Positions 1 to 7,179 of a stretch of 14,008 bases of DNA are shown piece by piece (the first letter of the stretch is position 1; each line of letters opens with the position of its first letter). Location of the stretch: positions 1-14,008 of the forward strand of contig JACQKI010000069.1 in the NCBI GenBank assembly GCA_016204645.1. Direction: 5' to 3'. The stretch comes from Candidatus Kerfeldbacteria bacterium. Its GTDB lineage: Bacteria > Patescibacteriota > Patescibacteriia > SBBC01. Under the pieces are notes generated by a model. It did not search any database and was not told the DNA's origin. It worked only from the letters and a program-made list of their open reading frames with translations. A program made the position numbers and the translations under genes.

Positions 1-2
1 CT

Positions 3-1004
3 ACTATCTTTACCATCCACAATTTGCCGTTCCAGATGCAAGGCGACTGGTGGCGCGTGCCGGCCGACAAAGTGGACGTCGGTTTAGGGCCGGTGCCGAA
101 AGATCCGGCCAAGCTGCGCTGGACCAACTTCACCAAGCGCGGGATCCGTTACGCCGACGCCATTAATACCGTCAGCGTTCGGTACGCCCAAGAAATCCTG
201 ACGCCTGAGTACGGGCAAAATCTCGACCGGGCCCTCCGACGTCGAGCCAAGGACGTGTTCGGTATCATCAACGGCATCGACTACCAAGTCTACAACCCGC
301 AGTTTGACCGGCACCTGTGGCACTCGTATGACTGGAACTCGCTCGACCGGAAGCACGAGAACAAGCGTGAGCTGCAAAAAATGGTCGGCCTTGACCAGCG
401 CAACGACATCCCATTAATCGGACTGGTCCACCGGCTGACCGAGCAGAAGGGCTTCGATTTGATTAAGAACATCTTACCGGTCCTGATGCAGCTTGAGCTG
501 CAGATCGTGATCGTCGGCACCGGCGACCGGGATTACGTCAACGTCTTCCGGAAAGCAGCCCGGACGTACCCCGGACGCATCGCCATCCTGACTCCCTTTA
601 CAGAGGAGCTCGGCTCCCGAGTGTACGCCGGGTCGGACATGTTCCTGATGCCCAGCCGCTACGAGCCGTGCGGCATGTCTCAGCTGATCAGCCTGCGCTA
701 CGGTTCCATCCCGATCGTCCACAAGACCGGCGGCTTGTCCGACACCATCGAAGACTTCAACCCCCGAACCAACCTCGGAACGGGGTTCGTCTTCATGCGC
801 TACGCAGCCGACGACCTGCTGGTGGCGATCGTCCGCGCGCTGGAAACGTACAAATACCCCCAGGTCTGGGAACACCTGAGCTGGCAGGCAATGCAGGAAT
901 CCTATTCGTGGGACATTCCCGCCGAAAAGTACATCGAGCTCTACCGGCAAGCCATGCGGCTTCAGAAGCAACCGTCACGCGAACGACCCGATGCGCTGGG
1001 CTAA
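3..1004 (+). CDS. glgA: Glycogen synthase, GT5 family (copy 1), 5'-truncated by the window edge
   Basis: This is the C-terminal two-thirds of a GlgA-type glycogen synthase, which transfers glucose from ADP- or UDP-glucose to the non-reducing end of a cytosolic alpha-1,4-glucan. The frame is open from the left edge: nt 3-26 encode TIFTIHNL, the GT5 signature just before the N-domain loop. The reading therefore starts upstream and the TTG at 24 is internal. About 160 N-terminal residues, including the K-x-GGL nucleotide-sugar loop, are off the window. Visible C-domain motifs are RLTEQKG (R codon at 432, K codon at 447), a GTG loop near 519, and YEPCG with its conserved Glu codon at 663, followed by the typical RYGSIP and TGGL segments. 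A complete second GlgA lies at 5737. The 3' end overlaps the next gene by 14 nt, so the two are probably coupled. The family call is secure; the sugar donor is not determined. Confidence 0.93.
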   Translation, partial: TIFTIHNLPFQMQGDWWRVPADKVDVGLGPVPKDPAKLRWTNFTKRGIRYADAINTVSVRYAQEILTPEYGQNLDRALRRRAKDVFGIINGIDYQVYNPQFDRHLWHSYDWNSLDRKHENKRELQKMVGLDQRNDIPLIGLVHRLTEQKGFDLIKNILPVLMQLELQIVIVGTGDRDYVNVFRKAARTYPGRIAILTPFTEELGSRVYAGSDMFLMPSRYEPCGMSQLISLRYGSIPIVHKTGGLSDTIEDFNPRTNLGTGFVFMRYAADDLLVAIVRALETYKYPQVWEHLSWQAMQESYSWDIPAEKYIELYRQAMRLQKQPSRERPDALG

Positions 1005-2208
1005 CTTCTTCCACGTCTACCAGCCGCCGCACTGGCCGGCTCGGATCGTCGCCAAGGTCGCCCGCGAGAGCTACCGGCCGCTGATTAAGTTTTTGCTACA
1101 GCACCGCGATGTTCGCGTAACCGTCAACTTGGCCGGTTCGCTGACCGAGCAGCTCCGTCAGCCCATGCTGCGGCCGATCCTGGTCGGCCTCCGGCGCCTC
1201 CTCGAACGCGGCCAGATCGAGCTGACGGATTCGGCCATCTACCACGCCATCCTGCCCCTGCTGCCGGCCTCCGAAATCAGGCGCCAGATCGCGCTCAACC
1301 GCGCCGTCAACCGACGAGCCCTCGGTCGAGCATACCAGCCGGCCGGCTTTTTCCCGCCGGAAATGGCGTACAGCCCCCGGCTCGGCCAGCTGCTGGGACA
1401 GCTCGGGTACCGGTGGGTGATCCTCGACGGCATCAGCCACCCCGGACTGGTCAACTACGAGTCCCGCTACCAGCTGCGCGGGACGCGGCTGGGCTTGGTG
1501 TTCCGGAACCGCTACGTCAGCGACTACCTGGCCTTCGAAGCCCAGGCTAACGACATTAGGCGCTTCTTCTCAACGGTCCAGCGCTGGAACGGGCAGAAGA
1601 GCCTTTTGATTACGGCTATGGACGGCGAGAACCTCGGGCACCACCGACGGGCGGCGAAGAAAATCTGGCAGCAACTGGTACACCTGCCGACGATCGAGAC
1701 CGTTACCGTCACCGAGGCGTTGGCAGCGCTCGACGGTCCGGTCAGCCTCAGCCCGCGGGCGGCCAGCTGGTCGAGTCGCCCAATTGACATTCGGCGCGGT
1801 GTGCCGTTCGGACTCTGGAAAAACCCGAACAACCCCTTGCACGTCCTGCAGTGGCGATTGTTTTCCACGGTGCTGGCGCTGGTCAGGGCACGTCAGCTCA
1901 GAGGTCGGCTACCGCGTCAGATCCGACACGAATTCGACCAGGTTCTGACGAGCGACTGGTACTGGTGGGCGTCGCGCGAGCCGTGGTGGGACGTCGAGAT
2001 TGTCGGCCAAGCGGCCGAACGGCTCGGCCTACTGGCGGAAGAACTCAGTCCGCCGAGCCAAACCATCGAGCGCGTCCGTCGCTTGATCGGACGAATCAAA
2101 GAAACCAGCCGCCGTTGGCACGCTTCCGGTGCGGCCGAACGGCACATCAAGCGGTTCATGCGTCGAGAGCCGCAGCCTCGCTACCTCGGCGGAAAAAGTG
2201 TAAGCTAG
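991..2208 (+). CDS. GH57 family glycoside hydrolase/glucanotransferase (copy 1)
   Basis: A 405-residue protein of glycoside hydrolase family 57, retaining enzymes on alpha-glucans (amylases, 4-alpha-glucanotransferases, branching enzymes). Visible landmarks are the N-terminal HVYQPP (res 8-13), the GQIEL and YHAILPLL segments (res 74-90), GFFPPEM (res 119-125) with probable nucleophile E124, AMDGENLGHH (res 209-218) with probable acid/base D211, and SDWYWWAS (res 321-328). No signal peptide is seen, so it is probably cytosolic. The ATG at 991 lies inside the end of glgA and has no clear Shine-Dalgarno site, which suggests coupling. It is a clear paralogue of the GH57 at 2340: both open with WANF-H-YQPP and share E-S-Y-R-P near residue 26. 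It lacks that copy's C-terminal extension. At 405 residues it is short for the family, so it is essentially a catalytic domain. Hydrolase, transferase and branching activity cannot be told apart by reading. Confidence 0.88.
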   Translation: MRWANFFHVYQPPHWPARIVAKVARESYRPLIKFLLQHRDVRVTVNLAGSLTEQLRQPMLRPILVGLRRLLERGQIELTDSAIYHAILPLLPASEIRRQIALNRAVNRRALGRAYQPAGFFPPEMAYSPRLGQLLGQLGYRWVILDGISHPGLVNYESRYQLRGTRLGLVFRNRYVSDYLAFEAQANDIRRFFSTVQRWNGQKSLLITAMDGENLGHHRRAAKKIWQQLVHLPTIETVTVTEALAALDGPVSLSPRAASWSSRPIDIRRGVPFGLWKNPNNPLHVLQWRLFSTVLALVRARQLRGRLPRQIRHEFDQVLTSDWYWWASREPWWDVEIVGQAAERLGLLAEELSPPSQTIERVRRLIGRIKETSRRWHASGAAERHIKRFMRREPQPRYLGGKSVS

Positions 2209-2220
2209 GATGCGAAGAAC

Positions 2221-2339
2221 ACTTGACAGTTGACCTTTGACTAGCGCGCTGAAAAATCAAATATTAAACATTTTCACTACGAACCATACACCATATTCCA
2301 TACCCTAATCCCTAATCCCTTCTTCCTTCATATCTTCTC
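2221..2339 (+). repeat. Degenerate heptanucleotide-periodic array filling the intergenic gap
   Basis: From 2221 to 2339 the DNA divides without slippage into 17 units of 7 nt, in which neighbours resemble each other. nnTTGAC occurs three times (2221-2241). Units starting with AT occur three times (2256-2276). CCATAnn occurs three times (2284-2304). CTAATCC occurs twice exactly (2305-2318). Units starting with CTTC occur twice (2319-2332). The last unit ends on the base before the ATG at 2340. It is A+T-rich and pyrimidine-rich on +, unlike the flanking coding DNA. The pattern resembles the short heptanucleotide repeats (STRR) described in heterocystous cyanobacteria, but the resemblance is in form only. 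The array also holds the only plausible promoter between the two GH57 genes. Confidence 0.72.
2237..2267 (+). promoter_or_regulatory. Possible sigma70-like promoter inside the heptad array
   Basis: TTGACT (2237-2242) is followed after 19 nt by TATTAA (2262-2267), a 4/6 match to TATAAT. The spacer is longer than the preferred 17 nt. Transcription would start near 2274, giving a leader of about 65 nt for the GH57-UVR gene. It is the best candidate in the only real gap of the glucan cluster, but the TTGAC word is also a repeat unit there, so the match may be incidental. Confidence 0.3.
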
Positions 2340-3713
2340 ATGATTTGGGCCAACTTCCTACACTTCTACCAGCCCCCGACCCAGAAACCCTTCTGGGTAA
2401 AAAAAATTACCCAAGAGTCGTACCGGCCGATCCTGCGCGGCATGCTCGAACACCCGAACAGCCGGACGACCATGAATATCAGCTCCATCTTGGTCGAGCT
2501 GTGGGAGCAGAACGGCGCGAGCGACGTGATCGAGTTGGTGCGCCAGCTACTCCAACGCGGCCAGAACGAGCTGACCGGCTCTGCCAAGTTTCACCCGCTC
2601 CTGCCGCGGTTGCCGGACCAGGAAATCTTCCGCCAAATCGAGCTCAATACCGCCACTATGCAACGCTACTTCGGCGACCGCTACCGACCGCGCGGATTTT
2701 TCCCCCCGGAGATGGGTGTCTCGCCGCACGTCGCCGAGGTGGTCGCCCGGCTCGGCTTCGAGTGGATGATCTGCGACGAGCTGTCGTTCGACCGAAAGCT
2801 CGGCACCGTCGACTACTCAAAAATCTACACGGTCGAGAAGGCTCCGAGCCTCAAGGCTTACTTCCGCGAACGGCGGACTAGCTACAAAATCCTGTCCGGA
2901 CAGCTGGGCACGGGCAACCTGCTGATATCCGGCTTGGGCGACCGGCTCAAGCGCCACGAGTACCTGCTGACCGCCATGGACGGGGAAACGTTCGGCCACC
3001 ATCGGCCGGGCATGGAGCACCTGCTGTTTGAAGTCTACGAGTCGGCTGAACTGCAAACCGTCATGATTTCTGACTTGCCGAACCACTTCAAGCAGACGAC
3101 CGCGGTCGAGCTGCTGCCGTCAACCTGGGCGCTGATGGAAAAAGACCTCGAGCGCAACGTGCCGTTTGCGCGCTGGGACGACGAAGGCAACCAAATCCAC
3201 GAGCTCCAGTGGGAATTGACCAACCTGGCGGTCGAGACCGTGCACGCGGCCGATCCGAAAGCCGAGGGCTTTGACCGCGCCCGGCAGCTGCTCGATCGGG
3301 CCCTGCATTCAGACCAGTACTGGTGGGCTTCGGCCAAACCTTGGTGGTCCCTAGAAATGATCGAGCGCGGCGCCAAGGAGCTCAGGGACGTGGTGCTCTG
3401 GACTCCCGGGGTGGGAGCCGATCGCAAAGCGCAGGCGCAGGAGCTGTACAAGAAGATCATCTTTTTAGGATTCGAGTGGCAGCGCGAGGGCATCGTCGAG
3501 GCGCTCTCGAAGCAGGAGGACGAAGAGATCCGCCAACGCACCGACGAGGGCTTGCCGAAGCTCCCGAAACGCGAAATCGAAAAAATCATCGCCAACCTGG
3601 AAAAGGAAATGGCTTTAGTGGCCTCGCGCCAAGAGTTCGAACGGGCGGCGCAGCTGCGGGACCGAATCAAGGAGCTTCGCCAGTACGAGCAGCCAGACTC
3701 GCAGCAGCCATGA
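2340..3713 (+). CDS. GH57 family glycoside hydrolase (copy 2) with C-terminal UVR motif
   Basis: A 457-residue GH57 enzyme, probably acting on intracellular alpha-glucan. Landmarks match copy 1: HFYQPP (res 8-13), GQNEL and FHPLLPRL (res 74-91), GFFPPEM (res 119-125) with probable nucleophile E124, AMDGETFGHH (res 212-221) with probable acid/base D214, and SDQYWWAS (res 324-331). Residues 411-447 then form a UVR motif: a helix with LEKEM, then EFERAAQLRDRIKEL. That is the small helical hairpin known from UvrB, UvrC, McsA and ClpC, where it mediates protein contacts. Here it may recruit a partner or mediate oligomerisation; that is inference. The ATG at 2340 directly follows a heptad array with no Shine-Dalgarno sequence in front. 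The stop overlaps the next start as ATGA. The GH57 call is strong, the UVR call good, the substrate unknown. Confidence 0.88.
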   Translation: MIWANFLHFYQPPTQKPFWVKKITQESYRPILRGMLEHPNSRTTMNISSILVELWEQNGASDVIELVRQLLQRGQNELTGSAKFHPLLPRLPDQEIFRQIELNTATMQRYFGDRYRPRGFFPPEMGVSPHVAEVVARLGFEWMICDELSFDRKLGTVDYSKIYTVEKAPSLKAYFRERRTSYKILSGQLGTGNLLISGLGDRLKRHEYLLTAMDGETFGHHRPGMEHLLFEVYESAELQTVMISDLPNHFKQTTAVELLPSTWALMEKDLERNVPFARWDDEGNQIHELQWELTNLAVETVHAADPKAEGFDRARQLLDRALHSDQYWWASAKPWWSLEMIERGAKELRDVVLWTPGVGADRKAQAQELYKKIIFLGFEWQREGIVEALSKQEDEEIRQRTDEGLPKLPKREIEKIIANLEKEMALVASRQEFERAAQLRDRIKELRQYEQPDSQQP

Positions 3714-5740
3714 CGCCCGAGCAGCGGCTCGTCCGACGAGCGCGAACAGTCAGGATTATGCGTCCGTACCTGCAACGGATCGTCGGGTCGGTGCTGCCAC
3801 CGGGCTGGCGGCTGTCGGGCGTTAAGGTTCGGGAAGTTGGACGATTTGCCTTTAAACACTCGCTCCGTTACGACCTGACGGCCGACGCTCCCACTGGCCA
3901 GTCAGCCAAGCTGATCGTCCGCGGCAACGTCCCGAGCAGCGACACGGCCGCCGAATCGCTGATCGCCGATCGCGCCCAGCGGGCTCTGGCGCGGGCCAGC
4001 TTCTCGTCCGGCACCCTACGGGTCCCGACCTCATTCGGGATAATCCGACCGCTGCGGCTACACCTCTACCAAGACATCCCCGGCGTTACCCTCGAATCAT
4101 TGATTGTTCGCCGCGACCGACGCGCCGTTCCGACCGCTTACCGCGCCGGTCAGTGGCTGGCAAAACTCCATCGCGCCGCACTCCGTGTCGGCCCAGTCAG
4201 ACGAGCCCAGGAAATCGCCCGCGACGCCCGCTACTTCCGTGACGATGTCGCGCGGGCTGCTCGGCCGTACCTTGAGCGAGCAATTCGACTCTTGAGCGTG
4301 GGCGCGTGGGCGCGGGTCGACATCCTGCGTCGCTACCGGCGCCAACTTCGAACCATTCACGGGGATCTTAACCTCGATAACGTGATCGCCGGCTCAGGCG
4401 ACCGTACCGGCTTCATCGACTTCGGCAACAGCCTGGTGGACGATCCGCTGAGCGATGTCGGAAACTTTTTCGCGCAGGTCGACCTGCTCACCTGGCAAGG
4501 TCGCTGCCAGCCCGTCTTGGCTTCGCGGCTGGATCGTGCTTTTACGGCCGGTTACAGACCGGCGCTGTCGGCAGTCGGACCGGATACGACCGAACGCATC
4601 AACATTTTCCGCGCCTGGTGGACGTTGCAAGTACTGGCCTATACCCTTTCGATCCGACCGACGGTCGGCCGACGTATTGCACCGCTCGCCTTGGACGCGG
4701 CCGAAACGCTGCTGGCCAAAACCGGCTACCGAATTGCGGCGCCGCTGCGTTCGGTTCCGCCCGGACAGCTGACCTCGGCCCTCCGAGACCGAGCTACCAT
4801 GCTGGCGTATTTTTCAGAACACCTGCCGGAATTTTTTCCACAGGCTTCGGCGATCGAAAGGCTTGAACCAGAACACCGCCGGGCGCTTTCGACGCGCAGC
4901 TTCCTGATGCGATTCCGGCTTCGGCTATCCTGGGTATCAGGGAAAACGGGCGACAGGGTGGTCCGCGGCAATCGGATCGACCGAGACACTTACCGGATTA
5001 TGGCTCGCGTTTACCAGCGCCAAAACGGGTTTTCGAGTCTTCGGCCGTTGCGCTTCGAGTCGCGGCTGGGCTACGTCTTCTACGAGGAACTCGGCGGACG
5101 GTCGCTGCGGCAAATCAGCTTGCGCTCCCCCTACTTTGCCCGGCTGGTGGCGCAGGCTGGTCGAGCCTTGGCGCGTTTCCATCGCCTACCGACTGCCGGT
5201 CTCCGCCGGTTGCGCTGGTCGGCCGAGCAACGCTTCTTGCGCCTGCTCGAACGGCGCATTCTCCAATCCCACGCCCCCGCAACTGCCGTAGTCGGACGAG
5301 CAGGACACGCGCTGCGTCAGGCCGAAGCTCGGCACTGGAACCGGCTGCGAGCGCTGGTCCACAACGATTTCCAGGCCAGCAACATCATCGCCACCACCAA
5401 CATCGGCTTGATCGACTTTACGCAAAGCGGAGTCGGTCATCCGGCGATCGACCTCGGCACCTTCCGCGCCCACCTGAGCGTCATGCTGTACGGCGTCCTA
5501 CCGGATCGGGCGGTCGAGCGGCTTCGAGTAAGATTCACGAATGCCTACTTCCGGTCGCAGTCAGCCGGCTACCGACAGAGACTGAGCGCGGCGCTGCCGG
5601 TCTTCGAGCTCAGAGCGCTCCTCGATATTCTAGCCACCACCGTCATCAACCTCGGCCCACGGGACCCGAACCGGCGGCGCTACGTCCGCCTGCTCGAGCG
5701 GCGCATGAACCGATTGCTAGCCGTGGCCGACTCTTTATGA
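3710..5740 (+). CDS. Tandem APH-fold kinase (two aminoglycoside phosphotransferase-like domains in one chain)
   Basis: A 676-residue protein with two phosphotransferase (APH/choline-kinase fold) units. In unit 1 (about res 40-345) the catalytic loop is HGDLNLDN (res 217-224, D219), the metal site IDFG (D237), and a later conserved Asp sits in DPLSDVG (D249). In unit 2 (about res 395-676) the equivalents are HNDFQASN (res 551-558, D553), IDF (D569) and HPAIDLG (D581). LIVRGN (res 68-73) and VVRGN (res 417-421) look like matching N-lobe strands, supporting an internal duplication. APH-fold kinases phosphorylate hydroxyls of small molecules, including sugars (maltokinase, fructosamine kinase). 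Placed between GH57 and glgA, a sugar or maltodextrin kinase is more likely than antibiotic resistance. The start is the ATGA overlap at 3710; the frame is open further upstream, but that part shadows the GH57 gene. The substrate, and whether unit 2 is active, are unknown. Confidence 0.8.
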   Translation: MTPEQRLVRRARTVRIMRPYLQRIVGSVLPPGWRLSGVKVREVGRFAFKHSLRYDLTADAPTGQSAKLIVRGNVPSSDTAAESLIADRAQRALARASFSSGTLRVPTSFGIIRPLRLHLYQDIPGVTLESLIVRRDRRAVPTAYRAGQWLAKLHRAALRVGPVRRAQEIARDARYFRDDVARAARPYLERAIRLLSVGAWARVDILRRYRRQLRTIHGDLNLDNVIAGSGDRTGFIDFGNSLVDDPLSDVGNFFAQVDLLTWQGRCQPVLASRLDRAFTAGYRPALSAVGPDTTERINIFRAWWTLQVLAYTLSIRPTVGRRIAPLALDAAETLLAKTGYRIAAPLRSVPPGQLTSALRDRATMLAYFSEHLPEFFPQASAIERLEPEHRRALSTRSFLMRFRLRLSWVSGKTGDRVVRGNRIDRDTYRIMARVYQRQNGFSSLRPLRFESRLGYVFYEELGGRSLRQISLRSPYFARLVAQAGRALARFHRLPTAGLRRLRWSAEQRFLRLLERRILQSHAPATAVVGRAGHALRQAEARHWNRLRALVHNDFQASNIIATTNIGLIDFTQSGVGHPAIDLGTFRAHLSVMLYGVLPDRAVERLRVRFTNAYFRSQSAGYRQRLSAALPVFELRALLDILATTVINLGPRDPNRRRYVRLLERRMNRLLAVADSL

Positions 5741-7179
5741 ATGTTCTGTGGGTCAGCGCCGAGGCCACACCCTTCGCTAAAGTCGGTGGCTTAGCCGACG
5801 TGGTTGGTGCGCTACCGATCGCGCTCCGGCGGCTGGGCGTCGATACCCGCATCATCATGCCCCGCTACGAGCGTCTAGCCGGTCAACCCTCGCTCGAACT
5901 GGTGTTGCCCGACGTGGTGGTGACTACCGGCCGCGGCCAGGAACACTGCCGCGTGCTCCGAGGCGCCCTGCCGAACTCCGACGTGCCTGTCTACTTCATT
6001 GAAAATACGGCCTACCTGAGTCGCGGCTCCATCTACAACGAACACGGCACGGACGACCCGTTCGACGAGCTCGCCCGCTTCCTCTTTTTTTCGCTGGCCG
6101 TTTCCGAGGTCGTTCCTTTACTGGGTTGGGAACCGGACTTGGTCCACTGCCACGATTGGCACACCGGTTTGGTGTCGACGCTGCTGGCCAGCCGCGGCGT
6201 AGCCGCCACCACCATCTTCACCGTCCACAACCTCGCCCACCAAGGCGTCTGGAACGCCGGCGAAGCGCTGTCGTTCCTGAAGCTGGCCGAATCAGCCGGA
6301 CCCCACCTGGCAGTGCGCGACGGCCGGGGTGACCTCAACCTCCTCCAGCAGGGCATCCTAGCTTCAACTTACATCAACACGGTCAGCCCGCAGTACGCCC
6401 GGGAAATCCTGACGCCCGAGCTGGGCCAAGGCCTCGACAGCTCGCTCCGACAGCGGCAGGACCGGCTGATCGGCATTCTGAACGGCATCGATACGGCCAG
6501 CTACGACCCCAGCCGCGACCCGCACCTGCGTATCCGGTACACGGCGGCGGACGTCGACCGGAAAGCGGAAAATAAACTGGCGCTCCACGAACAGTGCGGT
6601 TTTCCTCCTGATCCGGCCGTGCCGACCTTCGGCTTCATTGGCCGCCTGACCGAGCAGAAGGGTATTGATCTGATTATCCAGCATAGTACAATGATGCTGC
6701 GCTCGGGTGCTCGACTGATTTGGCTCGGCACCGGACTGGATGCGTACGAAGACCTAATCCGCAAGCTGGCACGCGAGCGGCCGCGGCAAGTCTACGCCCG
6801 GATCGACTTCGACGAGGCTTTCGCCCGATCGATCTACGCTGGCAGCGACCTCTTCCTGATGCCTTCGGTGTTCGAACCGTGCGGACTCGGCCAAATGATT
6901 GCCATGCGCTACGGCACCCCGCCGGTCGTCCACGCCACCGGCGGATTAAAAGACACGGTGATCGACGCCGACGCCGAACCAAACCGCGGCCTGGGCTTCA
7001 CCTTCGACTCGTTCACTCCGAACGCCTTCGCCGAGGCAGTCGCCCGCGCCCTCCGACGCTACCGCAACCCGCGGTCCTGGCGCGAGCTCATCAACCGCTG
7101 CATGGCCCAGGACTTTTCCTGGGATCGCTCGGCCCGCGCCTACCTAACGCTCTACGAACGCGCCCGAAAAAACCTATGA
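5737..7179 (+). CDS. glgA: Glycogen synthase, GT5 family (copy 2), complete
   Basis: A complete 480-residue GlgA, about the E. coli length. It makes alpha-1,4-glucan from a nucleotide-glucose donor. The N-domain begins with SAEATPFAKVGGLADVVG (res 7-24), carrying the K15-x-GGL donor loop. HCHDWH (res 137-142) and FTVHNLAHQG (res 161-170) follow. The C-domain has GRLTEQKG (R303, K308), a GTG loop (res 331-333), FEPCGLGQ (res 369-376, E370) and TGGL (res 401-404). All expected active-site segments are present, so it should be active. It starts in an ATGA overlap with the kinase gene and ends in another with the GalT-like gene, pointing to one transcript and translational coupling. It differs from copy 1 in many positions, so the two are diverged paralogues with possibly different roles, such as initiation and elongation or different donors; that division is inference. 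Confidence 0.96.
   Translation: MNVLWVSAEATPFAKVGGLADVVGALPIALRRLGVDTRIIMPRYERLAGQPSLELVLPDVVVTTGRGQEHCRVLRGALPNSDVPVYFIENTAYLSRGSIYNEHGTDDPFDELARFLFFSLAVSEVVPLLGWEPDLVHCHDWHTGLVSTLLASRGVAATTIFTVHNLAHQGVWNAGEALSFLKLAESAGPHLAVRDGRGDLNLLQQGILASTYINTVSPQYAREILTPELGQGLDSSLRQRQDRLIGILNGIDTASYDPSRDPHLRIRYTAADVDRKAENKLALHEQCGFPPDPAVPTFGFIGRLTEQKGIDLIIQHSTMMLRSGARLIWLGTGLDAYEDLIRKLARERPRQVYARIDFDEAFARSIYAGSDLFLMPSVFEPCGLGQMIAMRYGTPPVVHATGGLKDTVIDADAEPNRGLGFTFDSFTPNAFAEAVARALRRYRNPRSWRELINRCMAQDFSWDRSARAYLTLYERARKNL

Noticed and set aside
24..1004. Complete short GlgA starting at the TTG at 24
   Set aside because: The codons before it (nt 3-23) continue the conserved TIFTIHN motif, so the gene is cut by the window edge.
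2221..2339. CRISPR array or phage attachment site
   Set aside because: Units are 7 nt with no spacer structure, and there is no cas gene, integrase or tRNA nearby.
3323..3709. In-frame open extension upstream of the tandem kinase start
   Set aside because: It lies wholly inside the GH57-UVR gene in another frame, reads as low-complexity Arg/Gly/Ala sequence, and the ATGA overlap at 3710 gives a natural start.
3035..3859. Antisense open frame of 274 codons across the GH57-UVR and kinase genes
   Set aside because: Ser/Arg-rich shadow crossing two well-supported genes with a conserved overlap.
3710..5740. Aminoglycoside resistance determinant
   Set aside because: The APH fold covers many small-molecule kinases; the glucan operon context and tandem layout argue against an antibiotic role.
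6720..7175. In-frame open extension upstream of the GalT-like gene
   Set aside because: It shadows glgA, is Arg/Pro-rich nonsense, and the family's N-terminus fits the ATG at 7176.
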